Shown here: positions 1 through 9,639 of the stretch, piece by piece
Numbering within the stretch: the first letter of the stretch is position 1
How the letters are laid out: each line of letters begins with the position of its first letter
Assembly: GCA_903832055.1 (NCBI GenBank)
Contig: CAILAC010000016.1
Span: 992,001 to 1,056,000, forward strand
DNA length: 64,000 nt
DNA from: an uncultured Acidobacteriota bacterium
Lineage (GTDB): Bacteria > Acidobacteriota > Terriglobia > Terriglobales > Acidobacteriaceae
Direction: 5' to 3'
Notes under the pieces: model-generated
What the model was told of the DNA's origin: nothing
The model's database searches: none
The model's input: the letters and a program-made list of their open reading frames with translations, nothing else
Position numbers and translations under genes: made by a program

Positions 1-229
1 TTTGAGAATTGGCTTCAGCAGTCCGCCCCTGGCCAGCAGATGCATCCGCCCATAGTCCATCACGCTCAGGTAGCGCGCATTGTTCAAATGAAAATTGAAG
101 TCCACATCGCCCAGCCAGACGCGCAGCCTCAGCACATCGGCATCAAACGTGCCAATCTCCGGCAGCGGCAGCAGGCTCTGCCGCAGCACCAGCAATGGAA
201 TCTTCACAAAGCTCGTTAAATGGGACAAC
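1..229 (-). CDS. Acyl-CoA thioesterase-like (4HBT/THEM6-type hotdog) protein, 3' end truncated by window edge
   Basis: Minus-strand reading gives LSHLTSFVKIPLLVLRQSLLPLPEIGTFDADVLRLRVWLGDVDFNFHLNNARYLSVMDYGRMHLLARGGLLKPILK; the D.N.HLNNARYL..MD.GR pattern is typical of hotdog thioesterases. TTG start inferred. Confidence 0.6.
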
Positions 230-307
230 CTGCGCGCGCCGCCTCCAGCTCCAGTCTAGACGCCCACGCCGCCGGGCTGCTTGAAGCTCCCCATCACGAC
301 TGCCCAA

Positions 308-795
308 TCACGACTTCCCAATTTGGTTCAGCCGCTGCTGCAAGGCCATCGCATCGAGCGTCGCCAGCGGCAGCGCCAGAAACAGCTCAATCCGCCTCCG
401 CAAAATCGTAAACGCCTCCGCAAACGCCCGCGCAATCTCTTCCGGCGTTCCCGTCACAGCCGCCGGGTCCGCAATGCCCCAGTGCGCCGTCATCGGATGT
501 CCCGGCCACACCGGGCACACCTCATGCGCTGCGTTATCGCAAACCGTAAAGATAAAGTCAATCTGCGGAGCGCCCGCCACGGCAAACTCATCCCAGCTCT
601 TGCTTCGCAACCCCTCCGTTGCGATACCCGCGCTCTCCAGCTGTCGCAGCGCCTCCGGCCGCGGCTTGCCTGATGGGTGACTCCCTGCGCTGAAGCCCCG
701 AAACCGGGGAGCGCCCTTCGCATTCATCAATCCCTCTGCCAAAATCGACCGGGCTGAATTGCCCGTGCACAAAACAGTACGTTGTAAGGTGGCAT
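308..795 (-). CDS. arsC: Arsenate reductase, low-MW protein tyrosine phosphatase type; apparent 1-nt frameshift near N-terminus
   Basis: CTGNSARSILAEGL... and VCPVWPGHPMTAHWGIADPA motifs; neighbours arsM/arsR/acr3. The track ORF starts at a TTG at 772; the natural start ATG CCA CCT TAC AAC GTA CTG TTT (795) is out of frame by one base. Confidence 0.8.
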
Positions 796-850
796 CGCAA
801 ACATCCTTCTATGTCTGAATTTTCAAATCTGGTGTGAGCTATGACTCATT

Positions 851-1825
851 TCATGCGCAGCAAGCAGGACCACAGCAGCTCTTCTCTGCCAACAGGTCTG
901 GTGTGGTCGCCAAATCGGGCTTCACCGCATACACCCGCACACTCGCCGCCGCCGCATTGATATCGTACGCAGCAAGCAGCTTGGTCAGCTCTTCGTGAAG
1001 ACCTGCTTCCGCCCCCAAATCCTGGTCCAATGCCGGAGTGCAACAGCCAACCTCAACCTGAGGAAAGAGCGACGAAGATGCGCTGGCCCCAGCCGTCATC
1101 GCCATCGCCGGCGAACAGCAACCAGCCTGATTCTCCACCTTGGCATACGCGTTCAGGTCAGCCCCGCTATCCACAATCTCCACATGCGCAAACCCCGCAT
1201 CCTGCAGGCCCTTGCGGTACTCATCCACGTGAATCGCCCCGGCAATGCAGCCCACATAGGCGGCCATGCTTTTGGCCACAGCTTCAGGCAATGCGCCCTT
1301 CAGCGCAATGTCACTCAACGCCACGCGCCCACCGGGCTTGAGAATCCGCGCAATCTCGCGAAACACCGCTGGCTTGTCCGGCGCAAGATTGATCACGCAG
1401 TTTGAAATCACGCAATCCACCGACGCATCGGGCAGCGGAATCCGGTCCATCTCCGCCAGGTAGAACTCGACATTCGTGTAGCCGCCAGCAACCGCATTGG
1501 CCCGCGCTCGATCGAGCATCGACGGCGTCATATCAATCCCGATTGCGCGGCCCTCCGGCCCCACCATCGTCGCCGCCAAAAACACATCCAGCCCGCCACC
1601 CGAGCCCAGGTCCACCACCACTTCACCACGCTTCAGGTGCGCCGTCGCCGTCGGATTGCCGCACGAAAGCCCCATATTCGCCCCCGCCGGTATCGACGTC
1701 AACTCCTCTGCCGTATAGCCAAAAGCCTCGGCCACCGCCCGTACACCCGCATGTTCGCTCGACAGAGAACTCTCCGCCACCGCCCCATACTTCGCCCGTA
1801 CTGATTCAAGAATGTGTTCGGTCAT
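851..1825 (-). CDS. arsM: Arsenite S-adenosylmethyltransferase
   Basis: SAM motif [40 protein letters not shown], several Cys-Cys pairs ([18 protein letters not shown]). Confidence 0.93.
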   Translation of the reverse strand: MTEHILESVRAKYGAVAESSLSSEHAGVRAVAEAFGYTAEELTSIPAGANMGLSCGNPTATAHLKRGEVVVDLGSGGGLDVFLAATMVGPEGRAIGIDMTPSMLDRARANAVAGGYTNVEFYLAEMDRIPLPDASVDCVISNCVINLAPDKPAVFREIARILKPGGRVALSDIALKGALPEAVAKSMAAYVGCIAGAIHVDEYRKGLQDAGFAHVEIVDSGADLNAYAKVENQAGCCSPAMAMTAGASASSSLFPQVEVGCCTPALDQDLGAEAGLHEELTKLLAAYDINAAAASVRVYAVKPDLATTPDLLAEKSCCGPACCA

Positions 1826-1840
1826 CGTGACGCCTCCAAT

Positions 1841-1890
1841 ACATATGCGTTAAGGCGACTATATGTCTTGCGAACATATTCGTCAAGGCG
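1841..1890. promoter_or_regulatory. Candidate ArsR operator: two near-identical direct repeats in the arsM/arsR divergent promoter
   Basis: ACATATGCGTTAAGGCG (1841-1857) and ACATATTCGTCAAGGCG (1874-1890), 15/17 identical, start-to-start spacing 33 bp. Confidence 0.6.
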
Positions 1891-1902
1891 TATAAGTAAC
1901 GC

Positions 1903-2334
1903 ATGGCAAGAAAACCTGCTGCATTCGACACTGAACGCTTCTTTCAGGCCCTCGGCGACTCCACCCGCCTGCGCCTGCTCAACCTGATGAGCGACCAGGA
2001 GATCTGCGTCTGCTATCTTGTTGAAATTCTCGGCCAGCCGCAACCCAAGATCTCCCGCCACCTCGCCTATCTGCGCAGTGCCGGCATCGTCGCCGCTCGA
2101 CGCGATGGCAAGTGGATGCACTATCGCATCGTCATGCCCCAGCACATCGGTGCCAGCGCCGTCCTGCGCACCACTCTCGCCTGGCTCGCCGAAGAGAAAC
2201 CCATGCAGGCCGACCGCGCCCGTCTCGCAAAAGCCTGCTGCGCGCCTTCAAAATTCGTGGCACTACGCGGCGCTCCCCTGCCCGCATCGGTGTCTGCACT
2301 TGCTGAATGCTGCACTCCGAAAGAGGCTCTCTGA
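1903..2334 (+). CDS. arsR: ArsR/SmtB-family metalloregulator
   Basis: [67 protein letters not shown]-like metal box and wHTH. C-terminal extension with further CC pairs. Confidence 0.93.
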   Translation: MARKPAAFDTERFFQALGDSTRLRLLNLMSDQEICVCYLVEILGQPQPKISRHLAYLRSAGIVAARRDGKWMHYRIVMPQHIGASAVLRTTLAWLAEEKPMQADRARLAKACCAPSKFVALRGAPLPASVSALAECCTPKEAL

Positions 2335-2336
2335 TC

Positions 2337-3446
2337 ATGTCCGGCAATCCTTCCACTCTCGCGCAAAAATGCGCACCCGCCGCACGCAAGCATCTTTCGT
2401 TTCTCGATCGCTTCCTTACCCTCTGGATCTTTCTCGCCATGGCCGTCGGTGTCGGCGTAGGCCACTTCATCCCAGGTTCAACGACGTTCGTGAACCGCTT
2501 CCAGACCGGCACCACCAACATCCCCATCGCCATCGGCCTCATCCTCATGATGTTTCCGCCGCTCGCCAAGGTGCGCTACGAAAAGCTCGGCGAAGTCTTC
2601 CGCAACAAGCGCATCCTCGGCCTTTCACTGGTGCAGAACTGGCTCATCGGCCCCGCACTGATGTTCCTGCTGGCCATCATCTTCCTTCGCAGTGAGCCCG
2701 CCTACATGCGCGGCCTCATCCTCATCGGCATCGCCCGCTGCATTGCCATGGTGCTGGTCTGGAACGAACTCGCCGACGGCGACACGGATTACGTTGCCGG
2801 CCTCGTTGCCATCAACAGCGTCTTTCAGGTGCTCTTTTACAGCCTGTATGCCTGGGCCTTTCTTACCGTGTTGCCGCGATGGTTCGGCCTCACCGGCAGC
2901 ATCGTTCCCATCGGCATTGCTGACATCGCCAAAAGTGTCGGCCTCTATCTCGGCGTCCCCTTCGTCTGCGGTTTCATCACGCGCTTTGTTCTCATCCGCA
3001 TCAAGGGCGAGGTCTGGTATCGAACCCGATTCATTCCCCGCATCAGCCCCATCACCTTGGTCGCTCTGCTGTTCACAATTCTGGTCATGTTCTCGCTGAA
3101 GGGCGATCTGATCGTGCGCCTGCCACTCGACGTCGTGCGCATCGCAACCCCGCTGGTCATCTACTTCCTCATCATGTTCCTCGTCAGCTTCTGGATGGGC
3201 AAGAAACTCGGCGCCAATTATGCGCAATCCGCCACCCTTTCCTTCACCGCCGCAGGCAATAATTTTGAACTCGCCATCGCCGTCTCAGTCGCCGTCTTCG
3301 GCCTCAATTCCGGCGAAGCCTTCGTTGGCGTCGTCGGGCCTCTCATCGAGGTTCCCGCTCTCATCGCCCTCGTCAACGTCGCCTTCTGGATTCGGTCACG
3401 CTACTTCGCTTCCAGGCCCGATGCCGTCCTGGTGCCTCCCGCGTAA
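2337..3446 (+). CDS. acr3: ACR3-family arsenite efflux permease
   Basis: [26 protein letters not shown]..., [45 protein letters not shown]; strongly ACR3-like. In-frame ATG also at 2307, overlapping arsR. Confidence 0.93.
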   Translation: MSGNPSTLAQKCAPAARKHLSFLDRFLTLWIFLAMAVGVGVGHFIPGSTTFVNRFQTGTTNIPIAIGLILMMFPPLAKVRYEKLGEVFRNKRILGLSLVQNWLIGPALMFLLAIIFLRSEPAYMRGLILIGIARCIAMVLVWNELADGDTDYVAGLVAINSVFQVLFYSLYAWAFLTVLPRWFGLTGSIVPIGIADIAKSVGLYLGVPFVCGFITRFVLIRIKGEVWYRTRFIPRISPITLVALLFTILVMFSLKGDLIVRLPLDVVRIATPLVIYFLIMFLVSFWMGKKLGANYAQSATLSFTAAGNNFELAIAVSVAVFGLNSGEAFVGVVGPLIEVPALIALVNVAFWIRSRYFASRPDAVLVPPA

Positions 3447-3539
3447 ACTGCCCCCCAAATTGAACTGGAATGCGCCAGCGAGGAACTCGCAAGCTCCGCT
3501 GGCGCACCCCACCCCCCATCGGCGACAATCATCTCCACC

Positions 3540-4676
3540 ATGCAAAATCCCCTCTCCCGCCGCCACTTTCTCGTCAGCTCCGCCGCACTCATCGCTTCCA
3601 CCTCCCTGGCCCAGTCCACCCCGGTTGCCAGGCGCATCCTCGTCGGCAGCGACACCAACGACGGCATCCTCGCCTTCGCATGGGATTCAACCACCGGCAC
3701 CCTCACACCTGAGGGCATCGCCGGCAAAGTTGCCCAATCCACCTGGATCGAGCTCTCGCCCAACAAAAAATTCCTCTACGTCGCCTGTGAACTCGAACAA
3801 TTCGAGGGCAAGCCCACCGGCGCAGTCGCCAGCTTCGCCGTCTCAGGCGGCAAGCTGACCCTCATCAATCAGGTCGCCGCCCAGGGCAAAGGCACCTGCC
3901 ACGTCACCACCGACCACACCGGCAAAGTCGTCATCTGTGCCAACTACACCGGAGGCTCCGCCGCCGCCTTCCTCGCCCCGACGGGCAAGCTCAGCGAAGC
4001 CGTCTGGAGCGAGCACTACACCGGCCATGGCCCCGTCACCAGCCGTCAGGAAGCTGCCCACGCCCACTTCGCCTCTGTCTCGCCCGACAACCGCTTCGTC
4101 TACATCAACGACCTCGGCAGCGACAAAATCCACATCTACTCCCTCAACGCGATAACCGGCAAACTCACCCCTGCTGGCACCTTCGCCGCCCAGCCCGGCG
4201 ACGGCCCGCGCACACTGCACTTCCATCGAAACGGCAAAGTTGCCTACTGCGTCAACGAGCTCAGCTCCACCATCACCGTCCTCGAGCTCGACCCCGCAAC
4301 CGGCAGCCTCAAGTCCATCCAGCGCGTCGCTCTCAGCCCCGACCCCGCCAAGGCCCCGAACACCGCCTGCGACACCGTCCTCACCCGCGATGGTCGCTTC
4401 GCCTACTTCGCCAACCGCGGCGACGATTTCATCATGAGCTTCCACATCGACCCCGCCACCGGCCTGCTCACGCCCTTCGCCCAGAATCCCCGCATCCCCT
4501 CCGGCGGCAAGACTCCCCGCAACTTCACCCTCGACCCCACCGAGCGCTGGATGCTCGTCGCCAACCAGAAGTCCGGCAACATCTCCGTCTTCGCCCGCGA
4601 CCCCAAAACAGGCGCACTCTCTCCCCAGGGCAAATCCATCCCTGCCGCCACCCCCATGTGCATTGTGTTTGTTTAG
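3540..4676 (+). CDS. Lactonase family beta-propeller (6-phosphogluconolactonase-like), Tat-type signal
   Basis: SRRHFLVSSAALIASTSLA signal; repeated propeller motifs (GDGPRTLHFHRNGKVAYCVNELSSTITVLELD; RTLTLDPTERWMLVANQKSGNISVF-type). Confidence 0.85.
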   Translation: MQNPLSRRHFLVSSAALIASTSLAQSTPVARRILVGSDTNDGILAFAWDSTTGTLTPEGIAGKVAQSTWIELSPNKKFLYVACELEQFEGKPTGAVASFAVSGGKLTLINQVAAQGKGTCHVTTDHTGKVVICANYTGGSAAAFLAPTGKLSEAVWSEHYTGHGPVTSRQEAAHAHFASVSPDNRFVYINDLGSDKIHIYSLNAITGKLTPAGTFAAQPGDGPRTLHFHRNGKVAYCVNELSSTITVLELDPATGSLKSIQRVALSPDPAKAPNTACDTVLTRDGRFAYFANRGDDFIMSFHIDPATGLLTPFAQNPRIPSGGKTPRNFTLDPTERWMLVANQKSGNISVFARDPKTGALSPQGKSIPAATPMCIVFV

Positions 4677-4689
4677 AAATCCCGGTGCT

Positions 4690-5211
4690 TCAGGCCCCGG
4701 CCGGCACTAGCATCAACGCTGCCATCTTTTCGAGAATCTCGTCGAGAGATTGCTGCTCTGACCTTCCGGCCGTATCCACCACAATCCGCTCCCGGCTCCA
4801 CGGCTCGTAGACCCGGTCGGCAATCTCATCCCAGGTCGGCACGCGCTGGCCCGGTATATCCGCCGCACGCGTCTCCACCCGTCGGCGGTGCTCCGCCAGG
4901 TCAGAACACAGAATCTCGACCTCAAGCAGGGGCACGCCCGTCACTTCCGCCACTTCCATCCAAGAGTCACGCGTAATCGAGAGCGGATTCACAGAATCAG
5001 CCACCACCGTCGAACCAAGCAGCAAATTATCCGCCGCGATTGACAGCGCGATCACGTAGCCGGCTACACCCGGAGTCGACCCCGGCACCGCCCGCATCGC
5101 TGCCTGCTCAACCGTGTCGATCCGTAGATAGGTTGCTGAGAGACGCCGCGCCAAATCGCGCGACAATGTCGTTTTGCCCGTCCCGGAAAGCCCTGCGAAG
5201 ACGATCAGCAT
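4690..5211 (-). CDS. AAA family ATPase / small-molecule kinase-like P-loop protein
   Basis: MLIVFAGLSGTGKTTLSRDLARRL Walker A. Confidence 0.75.
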   Translation of the reverse strand: MLIVFAGLSGTGKTTLSRDLARRLSATYLRIDTVEQAAMRAVPGSTPGVAGYVIALSIAADNLLLGSTVVADSVNPLSITRDSWMEVAEVTGVPLLEVEILCSDLAEHRRRVETRAADIPGQRVPTWDEIADRVYEPWSRERIVVDTAGRSEQQSLDEILEKMAALMLVPAGA

Positions 5212-5217
5212 CAGAAC

Positions 5218-6204
5218 TCACGCTCCAGCAAATGCAGGGTCACCAGTCGCTCCCGCAGCCGATTCCTCAGCCGCCTCCGCCACCTTCGCCGACGGCGCAT
5301 GCACCATGTCCCACGCCGAGCGGTCCTTCAACAGCCGCGAAACCAGCGCCGTATGCATCGCATGACCCGCCCGCATGGCAAACACCTTCCCCTGAATCCG
5401 CTTCCCCGCCAGCGCCAAATCGCCAATCAGGTCCAAAACCTTGTGCCTGACGTACTCATCGGCAAAACGCAGCGGCCCGTTTTCCGGACCCTTTGCCGTC
5501 ACAATAATCGCATTCTCAGGCCCCGCCCCGCGAATCAGCCCCATATTCCTCAGCCGCTCCTCGTCCGCCTTGTAGCCAAACGTACGCGCCGCCGCAATCT
5601 CCGCCCCGTAGGTCTCCGTCTCCAGATCCACCGAAAACATGTCGTAACCAATCGGCTGCGGAAAATCAATCTCGTACGTGATGCTGTACCCGTCCCCTGG
5701 ATAAACGCCGATGAACTTGTCGCCGTCGCGCACCTCGATCGGCTTCAGAATCCGGATGTACTCACGCCGCCGCCGCTGCACCTTGATGCCGACCTGCAAA
5801 AACGCCTCAACATACGGCTTCGCGCTCCCATCCAGTATCGGCAGCTCCAGGTTGTCCAGCTCCACGATCACGTTGTCCACGCCCATGCCAATCAGCGCCG
5901 AAAGCAAATGCTCGGTCGTTGAAATCAGCACGCCCTGCCGCATCAGGCTGGTCGCATAGCTCACCTTCGCTACATTCCGCCCCGTCGCAGGAATCTCAAA
6001 ATTGTCCAGATCGGTGCGGCGAAAGACAATGCCCGAACCCGCCGGCGCTGGCAGCAGTCGCATCGTCACCGGAGCCCCGGAATGCAGCCCCACTCCAGAA
6101 AATTCGAGCGGCGACTCTATCGTCTGTTCCTGATGCGTCGGGTTTGCCAAGGTCAATTTCGCCAAAGAATACCTGTTCCCGCAGCCGGCACCAGCCGCAC
6201 TCAA
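5218..6204 (-). CDS. lpxC: UDP-3-O-acyl-N-acetylglucosamine deacetylase (start uncertain)
   Basis: GVGLHSGAPVTMRLLPAPAGSGIVFRRTDL, TTEHLLSALIGMGVDN, ELPILDGSAKPYVEA, RTFG, VRHKVLDLIGDLALAG: diagnostic LpxC motifs. Confidence 0.93.
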   Translation of the reverse strand: MSAAGAGCGNRYSLAKLTLANPTHQEQTIESPLEFSGVGLHSGAPVTMRLLPAPAGSGIVFRRTDLDNFEIPATGRNVAKVSYATSLMRQGVLISTTEHLLSALIGMGVDNVIVELDNLELPILDGSAKPYVEAFLQVGIKVQRRRREYIRILKPIEVRDGDKFIGVYPGDGYSITYEIDFPQPIGYDMFSVDLETETYGAEIAAARTFGYKADEERLRNMGLIRGAGPENAIIVTAKGPENGPLRFADEYVRHKVLDLIGDLALAGKRIQGKVFAMRAGHAMHTALVSRLLKDRSAWDMVHAPSAKVAEAAEESAAGATGDPAFAGA

Positions 6205-6410
6205 CAGACTAGACGCATTGTGACAACTTTGCGGTGTGGCATTTTTACCACATACTGCGCTGATTCCGTGCCCAATTTAACCGATTTATACAATTCCGGC
6301 CTTACATTGAAGCTTCTATGCCGCAACCTTTGCCTCGTCACCCTGAGCAAGGCGAAGGCTCCACGTCTTGTCTCGCCCCCTGGTTTGCCCATCCCCCAGG
6401 AGGTCTCCAT

Positions 6411-6481
6411 TTCACACTCACACTCACACTTCACACTCACACTTCACACTCACACTTCACACTCACACTTCACACTCACAC
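6411..6481. repeat. 13-bp tandem minisatellite (TTCACACTCACAC)n upstream of M20 peptidase
   Basis: Five full 13-mers (6411-6423, then 6430-6442, 6443-6455, 6456-6468, 6469-6481) interrupted by a 6-nt partial unit. Confidence 0.9.
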
Positions 6482-6528
6482 TCCGCCCCTCACCCTCACC
6501 CTCACCCCGAATATGCGACATTAATCCC

Positions 6529-7716
6529 ATGACCGCAATCGCCGACCCCGGCCCGCTTCCCTTACGCGCCCTGCTTGCTGGCGCCCGCCGCAAGCAGCCC
6601 GATCTTATTGACCTCGCCACTCGCCTCGTCCGCACCGAGTCCCCCTCCGACGACAAAGCCGCCGTCGACGCCTGCATGGACCTCGCCGCCGCCCACGCGA
6701 AATCCCTCGGCGGCAGAATCAAGCGCCACCGCCAGCGAAACCACGGCGACATCCTCGAACTCCGCTTCGGCCCCCGCAACCCCCCGTCCAAGGTCCTTCT
6801 CCTCGGCCACCTCGACACCGTCTGGCCCCTCGGCACGCTCAAATCCATGCCCTGCGAACTCCGACCCGACCCCCAGGGCCACCCGCGCCTCTACGGCCCC
6901 GGCACCCTCGACATGAAAGCCGGCGTTGCCATGGCCTTCACCGCCATCGAACTCCTCACCGAAGCCGCCAACCTCAATCAGGAGATCATCCTCCTCCTCA
7001 ACAGCGACGAAGAGATCGGCAGCCCCGTCTCCCGCCCCTTCACCGAAAAGCTGGCCACCGAGTGTGCCGCCGTCTACGTCCTCGAACCAGCCCAGGGCCT
7101 TGCCTACAAAACCGCCCGCAAAGGCACCGGCGACTGGCGCATCACCGTCCACGGTCTCGCCGCCCACGCTGGAGTTGATTTCACCGCAGGCCGCTCCGCC
7201 ATCCTCGAACTCACCCGCCAAATCGAAAAGATCAGCGCCTGGACTGACCTTGCCCGCGGCACCACCGTCAACGTCGGCGTCATCGGCGGCGGCACCAAGT
7301 CCAACGTCATCCCCGCCACAGCCTGGGCGGAGGTCGATCTCCGCACCACCCGCAAGGCCGACGGCCCGCGCTTTGAAAAGCGCTTCGCCGCCCTCAAACC
7401 CACCGCGAAATCCGGCTGCACCCTCTCCATCACCGGCGGCATCAACCGGCCCCCCATGGAGCGCACCCGCGGCACCGTCCGGCTCTTCCGCCGCGCCCAG
7501 GCCCTCGCCGCCCAGCTCGGCCCCGACTTTCTCTGCGACCTCAAGGAAGCAGCCACCGGCGGCGCATCCGACGGCAACTTCACCTCCGCCCTCGGCATCC
7601 CCACCCTCGACGGCATGGGCGCCATCGGCGAGGGCGCCCACGCCCTCCACGAGTCCGTCCTCATCGACCACCTCGCCCCCAGAACCGCCCTTCTCGCCGC
7701 CATGCTCGCCAACTAG
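6529..7716 (+). CDS. M20 family metallopeptidase (carboxypeptidase G2-like)
   Basis: VLLLGHLDTVWPLGTL, GPGTLDMKAGVAMAF, LLLNSDEEIGSPVSR, DFLCDLKEAATGGASDGNF. ATG at 6529 preferred over the longer track ORF. Confidence 0.85.
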   Translation: MTAIADPGPLPLRALLAGARRKQPDLIDLATRLVRTESPSDDKAAVDACMDLAAAHAKSLGGRIKRHRQRNHGDILELRFGPRNPPSKVLLLGHLDTVWPLGTLKSMPCELRPDPQGHPRLYGPGTLDMKAGVAMAFTAIELLTEAANLNQEIILLLNSDEEIGSPVSRPFTEKLATECAAVYVLEPAQGLAYKTARKGTGDWRITVHGLAAHAGVDFTAGRSAILELTRQIEKISAWTDLARGTTVNVGVIGGGTKSNVIPATAWAEVDLRTTRKADGPRFEKRFAALKPTAKSGCTLSITGGINRPPMERTRGTVRLFRRAQALAAQLGPDFLCDLKEAATGGASDGNFTSALGIPTLDGMGAIGEGAHALHESVLIDHLAPRTALLAAMLAN

Positions 7717-7858
7717 CGGCGCGACGAACGCAGGATTCATTCCGCTCACCGAGTCTTCGCGTCCCGGCGTATCATGGCCGCAAGGCTGAACGAACCCCGC
7801 CGCCACGCAGCCGCGCGGTCACCAGCAAAACAGCCGATATCGGAGGCATCACCCCGCC

Positions 7859-9484
7859 ATGACCCCAAAGCTCCTCACCCGCCGCCGCATCCTCACCGGC
7901 GCTGCGCAATCGCTCGTTGCCACTGCAATGCTCAACCCTCGCCTCCTCCGCGCCCTCGCAGCTACTCCATCGGCGCTGGCCGCAGACCTGCAGAATGACC
8001 CTCGCCGGCCCCAGTTCCACCTGCTCCCCGCCGCCAACTGGATGAACGACCCCAACGGACCCATCTACTGGAACGGCAAATACCACATGTTCTTCCAGTA
8101 CAACCCCCACGCCGCCGTCTGGGGAGATATGCACTGGTACCACTCCGTCTCCCCCGACATGATCCACTGGCAGCACATGCCCATCGCCATCGCCCCCACC
8201 CCCGGCGGCCCCGACGCCGACGGCTGCTTCTCCGGCACCGCAATTGTGAAAGACAAAACCGTCCACTTCATCTACACCGGCGTCCAAAAGGTCCCCGCCG
8301 ACCGCGCCGACGCTGAAGCCACCCTCCGCGACGGCCACAACGACTTCCGCGAAACCCAGCTCCTCGCCACCTCAACCGACCCTGATTTGAAGACCTGGAC
8401 CAAGCGCTCCGCCCCCGTCATCCCCCTGCCCCCGTCCGGCCTCAAGGTCACCGGCTTCCGCGACCCCGCCCCCTGGCGCGAACCTGCCCTCTACAAAGAA
8501 GGCTGGCTCCTCGCCGTCGGCTCCGGCGAATCAAAAAAGGGCGGCCTCGTCCTCCTCTACAAATCCACCGATCTCGAAACCTGGGAGTACCTCCACCCCC
8601 TCCACTCCGGGGCTGCGCAATCCTCCAGCGCCACCAACCCCGTCGATTCCGGTGAAATGTGGGAGTGCCCCGACGTCTTCCCGCTCGGCCCCCATGCCAG
8701 TCCGCAAAAGCACATCCTCATCTACTCCACGCAGGGCAAGGTCTTCTGGCAATCCGGCACCATCGATCCGCAGACCCTCGTCTTCGCGCCCCTCCACACC
8801 GGCCTGCTCGACTACGGCAGCTTCTACGCGCCCAAAACCCAGCTCGACCAGCACGGCAACCGCATCCTCTGGGGCTGGATCCCGGAAACCCGCCCCGAGG
8901 CAGAGTTCAGCGCCTCCGGCTGGGCCGGCCTCATGAGCCTGCCCCGCGTCCTCACCCTCGGCCCCGACGACCGCCTGCGCATTACACCGGCCCCAGCCGT
9001 CAACAAGCTGCGCCAGCAGGAGCAAAAGCTCAAGCTCGTCCCCGCCTCCGCTGCAACCCCAACGGCCAGTAAAACGCTCCTCGCCTCCGCCACCCTCAAG
9101 CAGGCCTGCGGCGAACTCCTCTGCCTCGTCAAACCCGGCAGCGAACCCTTCACACTTGATTTGGTCAACGCACAAAAGCCCGCAGAAGCCAGCTACCTAT
9201 CCATCCGCTACAGCCATGCCAATCCAGGGGAAATCGTCGTCGATCAGCAGAGGATGCCGATCCAGTTGGCAGCCCGCGAGCCGCTGCAACTTCACTTCTA
9301 TATCGATGGTTCTGTAATCGAACTATTCGTCAGCAACCAGGCCACATTCACCAAGCGCTTCTACTACCCCGGCTCCATCGCCCCCGAAATCCAGGCCAGC
9401 ATCACCGGCAACAAGGCCGACATCACCCACCTCAGCCAGTGGCAGCTCACCCCCATCACCCAGAACCGCCTCACCACCGCATAG
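7859..9484 (+). CDS. Glycoside hydrolase family 32 (levanase/fructan hydrolase-like), Tat-type signal
   Basis: NWMNDPNGPIYWNGKYHMFFQYNPHAAVWG, GFRDPAPW, EMWECPDVFPLG: GH32 catalytic motifs. Confidence 0.92.
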   Translation: MTPKLLTRRRILTGAAQSLVATAMLNPRLLRALAATPSALAADLQNDPRRPQFHLLPAANWMNDPNGPIYWNGKYHMFFQYNPHAAVWGDMHWYHSVSPDMIHWQHMPIAIAPTPGGPDADGCFSGTAIVKDKTVHFIYTGVQKVPADRADAEATLRDGHNDFRETQLLATSTDPDLKTWTKRSAPVIPLPPSGLKVTGFRDPAPWREPALYKEGWLLAVGSGESKKGGLVLLYKSTDLETWEYLHPLHSGAAQSSSATNPVDSGEMWECPDVFPLGPHASPQKHILIYSTQGKVFWQSGTIDPQTLVFAPLHTGLLDYGSFYAPKTQLDQHGNRILWGWIPETRPEAEFSASGWAGLMSLPRVLTLGPDDRLRITPAPAVNKLRQQEQKLKLVPASAATPTASKTLLASATLKQACGELLCLVKPGSEPFTLDLVNAQKPAEASYLSIRYSHANPGEIVVDQQRMPIQLAAREPLQLHFYIDGSVIELFVSNQATFTKRFYYPGSIAPEIQASITGNKADITHLSQWQLTPITQNRLTTA

Positions 9485-9588
9485 CAGCACTCGTCCTCCT
9501 GAGCCAGCAGCACTCGTCAGCCCGAGCGATCAAAGCACTTGGGCTCCTGAGCGCAGCGAAGGACCCGCTCTTGCCTTTGCCTTTCTTT

Positions 9589-9616
9589 CTGTCATTCCCG
9601 CAGGGAATCTGCTGTT
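9589..9616. repeat. Dispersed repeat CTGTCATTCCCGCAGGGAATCTGCT, copy 1
   Basis: Near-identical to 41119-41145. Confidence 0.6.
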
Positions 9617-9639
9617 CACCCTGCCGCCAAACAAGCCGC

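Noticed and set aside
6411-6481. CRISPR array
   Set aside because: 13-bp direct tandem units without spacers; no cas genes in the window.
6562-7806. 414-aa minus-strand ORF
   Set aside because: Gly/Ala/Glu/Asp-rich mirror of the M20 peptidase; antisense GC artefact.
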